Source: Cryptomeria japonica
Lineage: Eukaryota > Streptophyta > Pinopsida > Cupressales > Cupressaceae
Length of the DNA stretch: 64,000 nt
Reading direction: 5' to 3'
NCBI RefSeq assembly: GCF_030272615.1
Contig: NC_081412.1
Location: forward strand, 344,961,870 to 345,025,869
Every line of letters begins with the position of its first letter. Position 1 is the first letter of the stretch. Shown one piece after another: positions 1 to 12,192 of this stretch. The notes beneath the pieces were generated by a model. That model was not told where the DNA came from, did not search any database, and saw only the letters and a program-made list of their open reading frames with translations. Position numbers and translations under genes: made by a program.

Positions 1-1275
1 CTCTGGATATTCTGAAGGCTGATGACATTTTGTTGGCTGATGGTACTTTGCCAGAGAAGAAAGCGGGTTCTGGGTTCACTGAGGGGGGGGTCCAATGGGG
101 GGTCCAGCCCACGTGAAGAGGCCTTGGAGAATGGAAAAGAATCTAGAAAATGGTCATCCCTTTTTGGAACAAGACCATCTGGAAAATCCTCTTTGCCTCC
201 TGTCAAGAATATTTCTGATCCAACTAGTGGTAAGTTCGCTCTCTCTATCCCTGATTTGGTTTTGGATCATAATATAAATAGTATGTTGAACTCCCTGGTA
301 GGCAATTTTATGGGTTCGTGCCCAAACATCGAAGTTTCAAGGGTTTATGTCAAACGAAAATGGGCTTTGAAAGGTAATGTTGAAATCTTGGCTATGCCCA
401 AAGGCCTCCTTACCTTTGCTTTCTCATGTGAAGAAGATAAAATAAGGATACTCTATGGTAGTCCTTGGATGGTTGGAAAGATAGCCTTGGTTCTTCAGAA
501 ATGGCATCCAAATCTAAACATGAATGATTCTCTTTTGGCGCAAGTCCTGGTTTGGGTCAAGTTACCAGGCCTGCCTCTAGAGTATTAGGCAGAAAGTATT
601 TTCTCAAGAATAGCAAGCTCCTTTGGCTAGCTCCTCTTTATAGACCCAGTCACGGCCTTAAAAAAGAGGCTCACTCATGCTATATTTTGTGTAGGGATAG
701 CTCATGATGCAGATATGCCAGAATAGATAGACATAGTGTCAAAGTTGGGAACGTGGAAACAACAGATAGAATATGAACCCATCCCCTTTGCTTTTTTTCA
801 CTACAAGAAAGCAGGTCAGTGGGCCAAATCCTATCCTCGCAAGCCTAAAGGGGAGCTCAAGCAAGCCAAACCTTCGGTTGAAAGTATTAAGGCTACAAAA
901 AAAAAGGTATGGCAAGTCAAAAACTCAGAAAATAAGGAAGATGACTTTGTTGACAATAACTGCTTTGAACCCTTGGGGGAAAATAAGGAAGTGGTATCCT
1001 CAACATCTGTCTCTAATCTCCCCACCCAGGAAATCCTGAGGAAGGAGTCAACGAAAGTAGACAACCCCCTGGAAGGGCAGATCCAAATAGAGGAATTTAA
1101 GAAATAGTGTGAATCTTCAAAAGGAATAGCTGAGATGGTAATTGTTGATACTTTGGCTAGTAAGGAAGTGTCCAATAAAGAGGAGCAACCTGAGGAAGGG
1201 GAGATCACTGGCTCCCAAGAAGAAAAGACTGACTCTTCCCCGATTATGATCAGCTCTGAAATGCAAGAAGCCTAG
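1..1275 (+). pseudogene. LINE-A ORF1, DUF4283/gag-like RNA-binding protein, decayed
   Basis: ORF1 of plant LINEs makes an RNA-binding chaperone that coats the element RNA. The stretch from about 240 to 585 has the DUF4283 pattern: VSRVYVKRKWALKGNV, a MPKGLLTFAF strand, WMVGKIALVLQKW, then VWVKLPGLPLEY. A stop follows at 586. The zinc-knuckle region near 790-835 is recognisable only by position; the expected Cys-Cys-His-Cys ligands read F, Y, Q and Y. A charged tail follows, broken by stops and frame changes, to about 1275. The true start lies upstream of the window. Homology to LINE-C ORF1 is clear in both the domain and the knuckle region. Confidence 0.8.
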
Positions 1276-1648
1276 AAATGTGCTATATTAGGTATGAACC
1301 TTTCGGATTCAGACCAAACTTCTAAAACAATAAATAGTACTTTACATGATTCCAGATCTCCTAATTGGGGTAATAAAGATGAAATTTCCAGAATTCTCAA
1401 TAATCCTAAAGCGGTTCCTAAGAAAGAAGTTGACTGGAAAATACCAAAATATAGGAACAAGAAAGGATCCACTCCCTCGGCTTCCCAATTAAGGAAATCT
1501 AGCATAATAGCCCAAGTTGATGTCGGGTATGTTTCCTCTTCCCTAGGATGACCTTCAAACCACAAAGTCAGAGACAAGGAGGCCAGCAAGAACATAGCAG
1601 ATGGGACTCAGAAGACTCTGAAGGAGTTAGGAATTGGTAAGTAACTAT

Positions 1649-4600
1649 AAAGATTATCTCTTGGAATATTAGGGGACTCAATAGTCCCCACAAACATGAT
1701 ATTATTAGGAACATGATAAGGGATAGTAAATGTGATATTTTTCTTATTCAAGAGACTAAAATGAGTCGAGAAAAAGTTGAATCTCTGAAGTTCTTTAAAT
1801 CTGGGAGTATCAGTGGTGGTAGCTTGGAAGGTGCCTCGGGAGGCATTGCTACTATTTTGAATCTCAATAGTGTCAAAGGTCATGTGCTTATTCAAGAAAA
1901 AAAATTCTCTTGTATTAAATTTGAGCATTTAAAAGATGGAACATCATGGGTCCTCATGAACATATATGCTCCTAATACCTTGAAAGCCAGAAATTGCTTC
2001 TGGAAAAAACTTATGGAAATAAGGGACAACTTCAAGAATCTTAGCTGGCTGGTCATGGGAGACTTTAATACTCCTTTGAGAGAGGAGGAAAATTTTGGTG
2101 GAAGCCCCTCTCATCTGGAAAGAAGACTGGACCTCATGGATTTTATAAACACTTAGGCTCTCAATGATGTGGAGATACAGGGATGCAATTACACTTGGAC
2201 TAATAGGAGGACTGGAAATGACCTTATCCAAGTTCACCTTGATAGGGCCCTTATTTCTAATGACTGGTACAGACATTACTTCTATTCCCTATTTGCCCAC
2301 ATCTAGGTTGGGTCTGATTATTATCCCATAACTCTTTTTGCTGACCCAATAAATAGAAGAAGGCATTTTCCTTTTAGATTCAAAAAAATGTGGACTCATC
2401 ATCCAGACCTCACCCTTAAAATACAGGAATGATGGAATATTCAAGTTGAGGGCACTGCTATGTATAGAGTCATGAAGAAACTCAAAAGTATCAAGGACAA
2501 CATAAGGTTCTGGAACAAATCCAGCTTTGGGAACATTTTTGAGGTCAAAGGTAAAATCCAGGATGATCTCAATAAAATACAGGTCCAAATTCAGAAGGAT
2601 GGTTTCTCTTACTGTGTCAATTGCTGAAGAAAATGAGATCCTTAAAAAATATCATCAAATCATTGCTAAAGAAGAAACTTTTTGGAAGCAGAGATCAAGA
2701 TGTACATGGCTGAAGGAAGGAGACAAGAACACAAGATTCTTTCATATGTCGACTATCAAACTTAAAGTGGCAAACAGGATCACAAAACTGGTAGTGGACA
2801 ATGGGGAGCTGGTTAAGGAGGATGAGATAAGAAATGAGGGCAAAAGATACTTTTCTAATCTTCTAAGTAGGGATCAAAGTTTGGATGTTGATGCTCAAAT
2901 TTCTTTTCTTCATAATATTCCTTGCCTCATTGATGAGCAGATGAATGCCTCCCTTTCTGCTATACCTTTGCACCTGGAGATTAGGAATGTTGTCTTTTCT
3001 TTTGATGGTAACAAAGCTCCCAGTCCTGATGACTTCCCCATGTTCTTCTTCCAAGAATTTTGGGACATTGTTGGGACAGATGTTTCCAATGGGGTCAAAG
3101 AATTTTGGGGGGCTAGAAGACTTTTGAAAGAGATCAATGGAACCTTCATTGCACTAATCCCCAAAATTCAAGGAGCTGACTCCATGGATAAGTTCAGGCC
3201 AATCAGCTAATGCAATTCTTTTTATAAGATTATTTTTAAGGTCCTTACTTCCAGACTCCTGACTGTCCTTCCCTCTTTGATTAATCATCATCAAAATGGT
3301 TTTGTGTCAGAAAGACAAATTCTTGATTCCATCATTACTATCCATCAGAATATTCATTCTCTTGTTACGGCTAAGAAACAGGGTTTCATCCTCAAGCTTG
3401 ATCTCTCTAAGGCCTATGACCGGGTTGATTGATCTTTCCTCGTGAAGGTTCTTATGGCTTATGGCTTCTCTACCAAATGTGTGGACCTCTTCAAATAGCT
3501 TATTACCTCTGCCTCCTTTGTTGTTCTTGTTAATGGATCCCCTTCCTCCTTTTTTCAAGCTTCTAGAGGATTGAGGCAAGGGGATCCCATTTCTCCTATC
3601 CTCTTCATAATTATGGCTGAATGTTTTGGTAGGTCTATGGAAAGCATGGTGATGACAGGATTGTTTAAGGGACTCCAACCTTCTTCAGTTGATCATACTT
3701 GTTCCCACCAAACTTTTGTGGATGACACCATTGTCATGGGGGATTCAAGCATTTCAAAAGCTAGAACCCTGAAGGACACTCTATGTAAGTTTGCTTCTGC
3801 TTCAGGCCAGCCTATCAATTGGGTCAAAAGAAAAGTTTTTTTCATCAATACTCTAGAGAGAAGACAACATAGAATCCATAGAATTTTGGAATGTCAGATT
3901 GCTGATCTTCCTGCCACTTATCTTGGCCTCCCTTTGGGCATTGCACCACCTAACTCCTTTTGGAGCTCTCTGGTGGACAAATTTCAAAAAAAGCTTGTTG
4001 GGTGGAAAGGAGCCCTCTTAAGTAAGGTTGGAAAGCTTCAACTTTTAAAATCTTCTCTTCAAAGAATACCTATATATGCCCTTAGCCTCTTCAGAATTCC
4101 AGTTAAGTATGTTGATGCAATTGAGAAAATTAAAAAAATAAATCTTTGGCCAGGGGTTGAGGAAAAGAAAAGAATGGCTCTTGTGGCTTGGGATAAGGTG
4201 TGTAGACCAAAAAGTAAAGGAGGCCTAGGCCTTAGAAGAATCTAGACCCTTAATGAAGCTCTCTTGTCTAAACAGGTATGGAGATTGTTCCACTCTGATA
4301 GTGAATGGTGTAAAATTTGGAGAAGTAAGTACTCTCTCTTTTGTCTTCTTCTCTATCCTCTTTTATCAATTATGATTTCAGTATGAATGGGTCCCATATC
4401 TGGAACCATGCCTCTAAGTGTAAAGACAACATTGCTAAAGGGGTGAAATGGAAAGTTGGCAATGGTAGGAAAGTTAGATTCTGGGAAGATCCCTGGCTTT
4501 TTGATAAATCTCTGATTTATATCCCTGAATGGGCTCCTTATGCTTCCTCCTGTATTAGAATCTTGGGCTCTTTGGTTGAGGGGTATTGGATTGGTGACAA

Positions 4601-5864
4601 ATGGCAAAACATTGAAAGTATTCACTCAGACCTTATCAATCTTAAGAACCATCTTTCTTCGGCTTGGTTGAACAAAGAGGAAGACTCCCTTATATGGAAA
4701 TATGAAACTAAAGGCAACATCACTGTCTCTTCAATGTATGGTGTTCTCTCCCCTGCCCTCTCAAAATATCTCTTTTGGTCTAAAGCTTGGATAAAGGGCC
4801 TGATCCCTAAAATCAACTTTTTCTATTGGACTATTCTTCAAAATAAAATTTTGACCGTAGACAATCTTAAGGGTAGAGGTTTTTCTTTCCCTAATAGATG
4901 TGCTCTATGTCTTGAGGAGGAAGAGTCTGTGGACCATTTGGTTATCCATTGTTTCTTTACTGTTTCAATTTGGGAAAGGTTTCTTAAGAATTTTTGCATT
5001 TATTGGGTGTTTCCTAACACTATCAGTGAATTGTTCCACTCTTGGAATTATCACTGGTCTAACCCCTTTTTGAGATCTCTGTGGTAGTTATCTCTCCCTC
5101 ACATTCTGTGGGGGATATGGAAAGAAAGGAACAATCGTATCTTCAGGGACACTTCTCTCACACAAGATGTTGTTTTCCAGAAAATTCAATGGGCGATTGT
5201 GGAGAATATTGGGATCATTAGGGTTCCTTGCATTTCAGCCAACCCCTTGGAAACTCACATATTAAGTTCTTGGAATCTAAAGAGTGCTGGCAGTTTTGAT
5301 CTCAAACAAAACAAAAGATCAGAAGCTAGATAGCAAACTCCCCCAAATGGTTGGCTCAAAGTCAATTTCGATGGTGTTGCAAAAGGTAATCCTGGCCCCG
5401 CGAGATGTGGTGCAATTCTCAGAGATGAAAACTATAACTATAAGGAAATGATTGTTGTTCCTATAGGGAGTCAAACAAACCACAAAGCAGAAGCAATGGC
5501 TACACTTCAAGGTGTTCTCCTAGCCAAAAGATGGAACTATCCCTACCTATGGATTGAAGGGGATTCTAACAACATCATCAAATGCCTAAAGGGAACCTCT
5601 AAGCCTTCATGGACTATCAATAACATAATAAAGGCAGCCAAAGACCTCATCAACACTTTTGAGAAAAGCTTCATATCTCATATTTATCGTGAAGCTAATT
5701 GTTCAGCTGACTGGGCTGCCAAAGTGGCGGTTAATCAAGAAAAAATGGTCACATGGAAGGGAGAAGAGGGCCTCCTCGAGGATGTCAGATCAATCATTTT
5801 TAAGGATCGATACAATAGTACCCCAAAGATCATAAATGGACAAAATAATAATGAAACGGATTAA
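1649..5864 (+). pseudogene. LINE-A ORF2, endonuclease-reverse transcriptase-RNase H, decayed
   Basis: This is the enzyme for target-primed reverse transcription. Endonuclease motifs in order: SWNIRGLNSP (1660), LIQETKM (1745), NIYAPN (1960), GDFNTPL (2060), and SDYYPI near 2310, where the catalytic His of SDH has become Tyr. RT motifs: NKAPSPDDFP (3010), FRPIS (3195), LDLSKAYDRVD (3400), RGLRQGDPISP (3570) and FVDDT (3713), the YADD-equivalent. The zinc-binding RVT region runs about 4790-4980 (CALC, HLVIHC). RNase H at about 5340-5740 has NFDG, KAEA, EGDS and NCSADWAA. Stops (for example after 2153, at 3210, 3430, 4245, 5087) break the frame. It follows ORF1 directly, and its start codon appears mutated to ATA. 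Confidence 0.88.
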
Positions 5865-5889
5865 TAGGAACAAACAGAAGAGATAGGAA

Positions 5890-6653
5890 GACAATGTTAA
5901 GAAGCTGAAGGAACAAATGCAGAGAAAGATTTTGGAAGTTGACCAGAATGTGGAGGAGGTGACCATTGGGGAAGGTTTTGAACAGAGGGTCGATGGAAAG
6001 GTTGATAAAGTTACTGGTGGTGACATCTCTAAAAAGGATCAGGACAATTCTGGGGAGAAAACATCCTCATCAAATCCTCCTCCTGAGGGTCTGAAAGGTT
6101 TTGTGGATACCATGGATTGGTTAATTACCAGTTACAAGAAAGTTGTGGAGGACAATAAGAAGCTTAACCACAGAGTCCAAATTCTGGAAACAATCAGTAT
6201 TGGTGGAGGCAAATCTATGGGAGAATATGTTGAGGATTTGACCAAAACTATTGTCAGAGCTGAAAAGATCAGAGACTCCTTCAACCCTAGGTTCGAGAAA
6301 ATTAAGAAAGACCTGTCTGAGAGAAAAACTAATGATAATGCTATGGATCAAAGAATGACAGAAACTGACAGTAAAGTCAACAAAATTGAGGAATGCCTTA
6401 AAAGTATTGCAAAGCAAAGCTTAAACATTTTGAAGGCCTCTGCTGGCAATACAAAAATCCTCATCAGCAAACTAGAGGAGGAGAAGGACTCCCTGGAGAT
6501 TGAACCTGACATTGAAGGCACGGGAGAAGTTCAAGGACCAGAGGTAAAAAGAAGGAGAAGAAGCCAAACAAGGACCTAGAAGAACTCAAAGTTGTTGCGG
6601 CAAACTATGACCAGCTAGTCAATAAGGCGACAGATCTCCTTAAGTCTTTATAG
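5890..6653 (+). pseudogene. LINE-A ORF3, coiled-coil protein downstream of RNase H
   Basis: A third reading frame begins within about 50 bases of the RNase H stop; the longest open piece starts at 5917. It is charged, with a linker rich in Gly, Ser and Pro, then heptad-like helices from about 6170 to 6480. A signature LKSIAKQSLNILKASAGNTK (6395-6455) matches LKKIGEQSHKILKASSDSMK in the antisense fragment at 45.2 kb. One frameshift near 6550 separates it from a C-terminal helix ending at the TAG at 6651-6653 (DLEELKVVAANYDQL), which again matches that copy. The N-terminal globular domain of the LINE-C version is absent here. Function unknown; a structural or RNA-binding accessory is a guess. 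Confidence 0.7.
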
Positions 6654-6840
6654 TTGTGATGTGTTTTCCCTGGTTTTTTTGCTTTGTTGTTCCTTTCTTT
6701 TGCTGACCTTTCAGTTAACTGGCCTCTTTGCCAGTCATCTTGTAAGTCGTTCTTAGTTGGTCTAGATGCTTTTTGATGAACTATTATATGCTCCTATGTT
6801 AAAGGTTTCGGGTCCTTAAAACTTGTTTTTCATATTAATC

Positions 6841-7790
6841 AGAACTAAAGCAACTGCTACGGATAACAATGTTCTGGTTAGTAGATAGGAACTACTTTGT
6901 CTGCTTTGGCTGCAAGAACAAACATAGGAATTGTTTATAGTGGTTGCAGGAACAGTCGAACACCAAAACAACAACTATAACGAAATGGAAACTAACTAAC
7001 AAATTCATAGGAATTACTCTCCAAGTAGGCCCCCTTGAGTGAGTATATCCAAAACTCAGATAAGAATTGATAAACTCATAATACCATCGCCATCATCTTA
7101 TTCATTTGAAGTTAATTTCAGTACACAAAAGTTTGAGAACCAGAATACTATCCACTCTATGGTTGCACTTTGTCTACCCCCGCGAGGAAGAAGAGCTCTT
7201 TATTTATAATAAAAACTTATAACAAAATTTCAATTGATCAGCCCACATTCCAAAGGAATAGGTGGGTAGGATTTATTACATTACAAGAAGAAGTCAATGC
7301 ATAAAAGTAGAACAAACAATTGTGCTACTATTGAGAAAATATAGCACAACCTCCTTTCCTATATTTATGCTTCATCAAGAACAATTATGAATGCTCCACT
7401 AATTGCTCTGTTGAGGAAGCAGTCAATTGGTTATGGACTCCTTCCATGCTGCTCCACTTTGACAGGGTCTGCATCCAACAACATGATGATGTGTCTCCTT
7501 AACTACCAACTTAGTCATCCTCTCATTTCAGTCATTCCTGCATCATGGCATTAATGTGCACAAAAGCATGTGTATCCATTGATGCTAACATAACATAAAT
7601 TAAACCATATTTTAAGATTAATTCAGATAATTTACATAGTTTGATTGCATAAAGATCATCAGCTAACAACCTTAGGTCTAGGATAAATCAAATCTAATAA
7701 TATCAAAAAGACATCAATCAAGGAAGTTCTATGACCCAAACATTATCCAAACATATGACCAAAGCAAGAGTTTTTATGATAAAATGTGAC
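6841..7790 (-). other. Unassigned LTR-like non-coding stretch
   Basis: No coding sequence is visible. On the minus strand there is a TATAAATAAAGAGCTC block near 7190-7210 followed by a C-rich CGCGGGGGTAGAC block, the look of an LTR promoter and leader. A second copy and clean TG/CA ends could not be found, so the assignment to a solo or fragmentary LTR is weak. Confidence 0.3.
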
Positions 7791-7802
7791 AAAATGGAGC
7801 CA

Positions 7803-8532
7803 TTATTTTGGCTCATCACCCCAATCATCCTCCAAGAGTTCTTCTTTAGGAACTTCTTTAATAGGATATGGAGCATTTGTTTGAATTGGAGAGAGGATTG
7901 TAGGAACTAAGAAAGCATATTGTGCTTCAATTCGTATGTTCTCATCAGTTTCTAGAGCAAACACTTCATTATTATATGTGTAAGGCATTGCTTGATAATC
8001 AAGAACAATTTTAGGGTTCTCAGCAATATGAATTTCATTGATTTGATCTTTGTTAGTCTCTTCATTTTTTGGAGAGAGAGAGCATTGGAAATATTATAAT
8101 GATGGAAAATAGTATCATCCTCTTGCTCTAGGATATCTTTGTGATCAAGACAAACATTAGGAAAGGGACTATCATATGTAATTAATGCTTCATCTCTAGG
8201 GGGAAGGTTATTGAAATTAATAGAAGGTAAGTGTTATCAAAACAATTCTCACTCATTTCAACTTCTTTTACCATAATATCATCCTCTTTCACCAAGGTAT
8301 CCTCATGGGGGAGGAACATATTAAGAGAATAATCCACACTATCCTCTAATGGCTCATCCCAAATAGAGAGATAATTGAGAGAAATGTTAAAAATATCTTC
8401 TTGCATCAATATGTCCTCTTTAGGGAGAGGAACTTTGGGAGAGGAATAATTGAAAGGCTCATAAAGGGGATTTTCATATATCTTAAATCCTTTCAACTTA
8501 ATAACCTCCTCTTGTAAAAAGAAATTTGACAT
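7803..8532 (-). pseudogene. Acidic ORF of the non-autonomous LTR element, frameshifted
   Basis: I do not recognise the protein. The first open piece (8532 back to 8182) has repeated phrases such as LPKEDILMQEDI and LPHEDTLVKEDDI, so it contains internal acidic repeats. A frameshift near 8075, in the GAGAGAGAG run, leads to the second piece (7988-7803), ending in EELLEDDWGDEPK. Together they give about 240 codons. The ORF occupies the place of gag in the sister element at 50-58 kb but has no gag domain, zinc knuckle or protease. It starts just downstream of the leader, so it is probably the element's own product. Confidence 0.5.
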
Positions 8533-8639
8533 TTTTCTAAATTAAGAAAATGAAACTTGCAATGAAAGAAGTGAATGCAATGAACTAGATTTGAAAAACA
8601 CAATTGAAGAATTATGCAATCCACAAGTTAACTTTAGAA

Positions 8640-9660
8640 TTATAAATTAGGGTTTTTGTAAATTCAACCACTAAATTTATGTAATTCAAATGAGATCTAG
8701 GAGAAAATTTTGAAATTTGAATTTGAAATCGTGAAATTTGAATCTGAAATTTGAAACATACAAAATAATTGAATAATGCAAAATTTTGTAAAAATGATTA
8801 TTCGATTATTTAAGGAAATTGGTTTGAAAAGATAAATAATAATTGTGAAAATTTATGCAACCCCCTAGGAAATTTAAATTTAAAATTAGGGTTTTGCTAA
8901 AATAACCTCTTAATTTAAATTTAAAATTACCCACCAGGAAATTTGAATTTAGAAATTTAAAATTACCTAAGAGAGATATAAATTTAAAATTAGGGCTTTG
9001 TAAAAAGAACCTCTTAATTTTAAAAATTAAATTTAAAATTATCCAAAGGAAATTTAAAATTAGGGCCTTGTAAAAAGAACCTCTTAATTTTAAAATTAAA
9101 TTTAAGATTATCCAAAGGAAATTTAAATTTAAAATTAGGGTCTTGTAAAAAGAACCTCTTAATTTTAAAATTTAAATTTAAAATGTAATGTTGAATTTGG
9201 GGAATTGAAATAATCAATTTAAATCTAAAAATTAGGTCTCTTTTAATTAACCACTTAATTCTAAAATTTGAAATTTGAAATTTGATCCAAGATTGCAATT
9301 TTGAATTTGTGTCAACTCTAAAATGGTAAATTCAAAATTTAAACAACCCACAAGATCAATTTTTAAAATCTTAAAAATTAAGGTTCTTGAAATAAACCAC
9401 TTAATTTTAAAATTTAAATTTGAAATTAAACTAGCAAGTAAAAATTTGAATTTTCAAATTGGAAAACCCTCAGATCTGAAATAATTAATCCAAATTAAGC
9501 AACTCACAAGTTCAATTTTGAATTTAAAAATTAGGGTTTTAGTGAAATTAACCTCTAAAATTTTAAAATTTGCAAGGAAATCAAACTTGTAAATGAAAAC
9601 TTGAATTTTGAATTGCATAAACACTTAGATCTGAGAACTTAAATCAGTATTAAAGGTGTA
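8640..9660. repeat. AT-rich leader with imperfect 70-75 bp tandem repeats
   Basis: The sequence is dominated by permutations of AAATTTAAATTTAAAATTAGGG. A clearer unit, AGGG-YTTGTAAAAAGAACC followed by TCTTAATTTT, recurs with its AAAAAG core near 9003, 9073 and 9148 (spacing about 70 and 75), with a diverged copy near 8885. The leader of the related element (55.6-56.76 kb) has the same base composition but fewer repeats. Confidence 0.75.
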
Positions 9661-9664
9661 AGGA

Positions 9665-9677
9665 GTCGGGTTCACCA
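9665..9677 (-). promoter_or_regulatory. Primer-binding site complementary to tRNA-Trp
   Basis: The plus strand reads GTCGGGTTCACCA three bases before the LTR start at 9681. This is the 3' end of plant tRNA-Trp including CCA, as I remember that tRNA. Reverse transcription would start here on the minus-strand RNA. Confidence 0.75.
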
Positions 9678-10201
9678 AAATGTAATGTGGAAAACTGATT
9701 TAGGGTTTGCAACATAGAAGGGAGAAACCACTAGATCAATTTCACTTAGGACATTACATTCAAAAGAAGAAGGGAATCCACTAGATTCAACCACAAATCA
9801 GATAAGGACTGAATACTAAGTGGATTGAATTAATTTTAAATGTCCTCTCTTTTGTAATTTGAAATGTTGAAATTAGGTAAAGTGCTAAAAAATGAAGGTA
9901 AAAATATGTAAACAGTAAGCTACAGATGCGGGATCGAGCTGGGCACCTGGAATTGAGCAATGTAAGTCAAGTCGGGTCTGCTCCCTGAAAAATCTCCTAA
10001 AAAGATGGGACCATGGCGCATCACAACAATCCTCCAAACTTTTTGCATGCCAAAAAGGGTTGATTCATCTCTGTGAATAAAGCTTATTCTGAAGAACACA
10101 ACTTTGTACCTGTTTCTTACACACAAAAAGAAGGAGAAATAGGTTGGGAATAAGGGTTTTCCTAAGTCAACCCCCAGTTTAGGAATTAACCTTGAATGAA
10201 A

Positions 10202-11743
10202 TGTTAATCCTAGAGGATCCGGTTAATACTGAGAAGGGGGTGAATTGATATTAATAGAAACTGAAACTTTCAACACCAAAACAGACTTATCTCAAATCTG
10301 AAAACATTCAATACTTAAACCAACTTATTAACTGATCAAAATGCTTCATCAATCATATAATCATCAATACCAGTAACCACTTTAAGATCTCTGATAAACA
10401 AACATAAACTCTCTTAACCGGTTATCAGAAATAAAATATGAACATCACAAGAAAAGCATTCCACACATGAACACCATGATTTTCACATGGAAACCCAAAT
10501 AGGGAAAAACCACGGCGGGAATTGGTACCCACAAATATTTTGCACTCTTTCAGAATGCGCCCTGTTGGAGCCAAGCCCGGTTAGAAGCTTGCAATGATGC
10601 CCTGTTAGGAGCAGACCCTGTTAGGAGTCACCCGGTTAAAGGATTTACCTCAGCCCTATTAGAAGCTTTGATCTGTTAGGATCAACCTCGCAAGAGGATT
10701 TAGAACTCAGATATTGAGTCACCTTGTTAGGGGATTTTATAATATGAGGCATGTTAGGACCTACCCAGTTAAGGGATTTTAGTTGTTGTAATTGTTAGAG
10801 AACAATAGTGAATTATATGTGTATAGCACTCAACTGCTTGCTTGATCAGATCCAATTACGTTCTAAGGCTGCATCTCACTGGTAGATCTTCTCACACACA
10901 CTGGTTTGGCTTCTCACACTTCTCAAAATAACCGACACTAAAAAACATCAATCTTGCTGACATAAATAACTTTTACAACTAGGTCGGCATCAAAACCCTA
11001 AGACTTACTACATAGATCATCACAGATCTTTACAACTCATTACAAATCATCATCATCATCATCAAGATCATTACAATCAATTACAAATCAATATCAGTTG
11101 TTGAATGATCATAAATCATCATAGCAAATCGATCTGGTACAAATTCAAACCTTTAGCACACTTCACTAAGAATTTTGCACATTCCCAAGAAATTCACTCT
11201 CCAAACGCGCCAAAACATCTTTCAAACATATCACGTGGTTTGTGTCGCGTTATCATCAACACGTGAACTTGATGTAGATCACCGCCAAACCAAAAATCAT
11301 TATTGGTTAAGATAATTTTTTACCGGTCCTTAAACCCTTCTTAAACCCTGGCAAAACTTTATTAGAAATTTAAAACATGTCTTCTAGTAACAATCATAGG
11401 ATGTAGTTCCAATTACATACTCAAATCCATCATAAAAGCTTATGTATCAAACCACAAGTCACCAATCACCCGATTCCATCAAAACTTATCTACTTTACCA
11501 GTTAAGGTCTTGATTCACAGTCTTGCCGGTAAACTCTGTCAAACTATCAAACTCTTACTCCAATAGACCAAATCACTTACCTCACAAGTCGATCATCGAA
11601 AACCAACTGTAAACATCATTAAACATCGTTTGACCTTGGTTGCCATCAATGACAACATAAATAACTGATCATGTAATCTTCCTCTACTGGTACAGTCATC
11701 CATCATCATCTAAACCTCATCAGTTATGCCAAACATGCCAACA
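10202..11743 (-). repeat. Copia-1 3' LTR
   Basis: 1542 bp, TG...CA ends, about the same length as its partner at 15087. It contains a run of imperfect GTTAGGA-type motifs at about 10560-10800 and many CATCA repeats at about 11040-11090. Confidence 0.92.
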
Positions 11744-12192
11744 ATCTCCCCCTTTGGCATTGATGGCAACACTAAATATCAACATATTCAACTCATATTG
11801 TTTTGCTATGTTCTGGACCTCCTCTTCAACTCTTCTCTTCTCTGTTGCACCTCATATGTCGGTTACACTCTATCTTCTCCTCCTAATCATATGTCTTCTC
11901 TTAATCATATGTCTTATCCCGCTTTGACAACAATTCCAAAGGTGCATAAGCATCACAAATCATCAAGTCTACTGCAACTCCTATCTCCAAGATGTCTGCA
12001 AACCCATCTATGCTTCTCCCCCTATGGAGTAGCCTGCATCGCATCAATCCAAAGTGAAAAATAGTCATGAAGCCCATTGGATTGATGCATCTTGTGTTCT
12101 AGTTTTTTTCTGAGTAGGGGTATGACCCCTAGTTTACCTCTAAGATACTCAAAAGTTTTCTTCAGTAATGGTTTTGTGAAAATGTCTACTAG

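Larger units (their letters stand above)
1..6840 (+). mobile_element. LINE-A, L1-type non-LTR retrotransposon with three ORFs (5' end outside window)
   Basis: Plant L1-type LINE read on the plus strand: ORF1 (DUF4283-like), ORF2 (APE-type endonuclease, reverse transcriptase, zinc-binding RVT region, RNase H) and a third coiled-coil ORF. The 3' end is placed near 6840 because the tail matches the 3' end of the antisense LINE fragment at 44808: both share a run like GGTTTC-GG-CC-AAAAC followed by TTTT and CATATT. There is no poly(A). All ORFs carry stops or frameshifts, so the copy is dead. The 5' target duplication is outside the window, so the left end cannot be tested. Confidence 0.9.
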
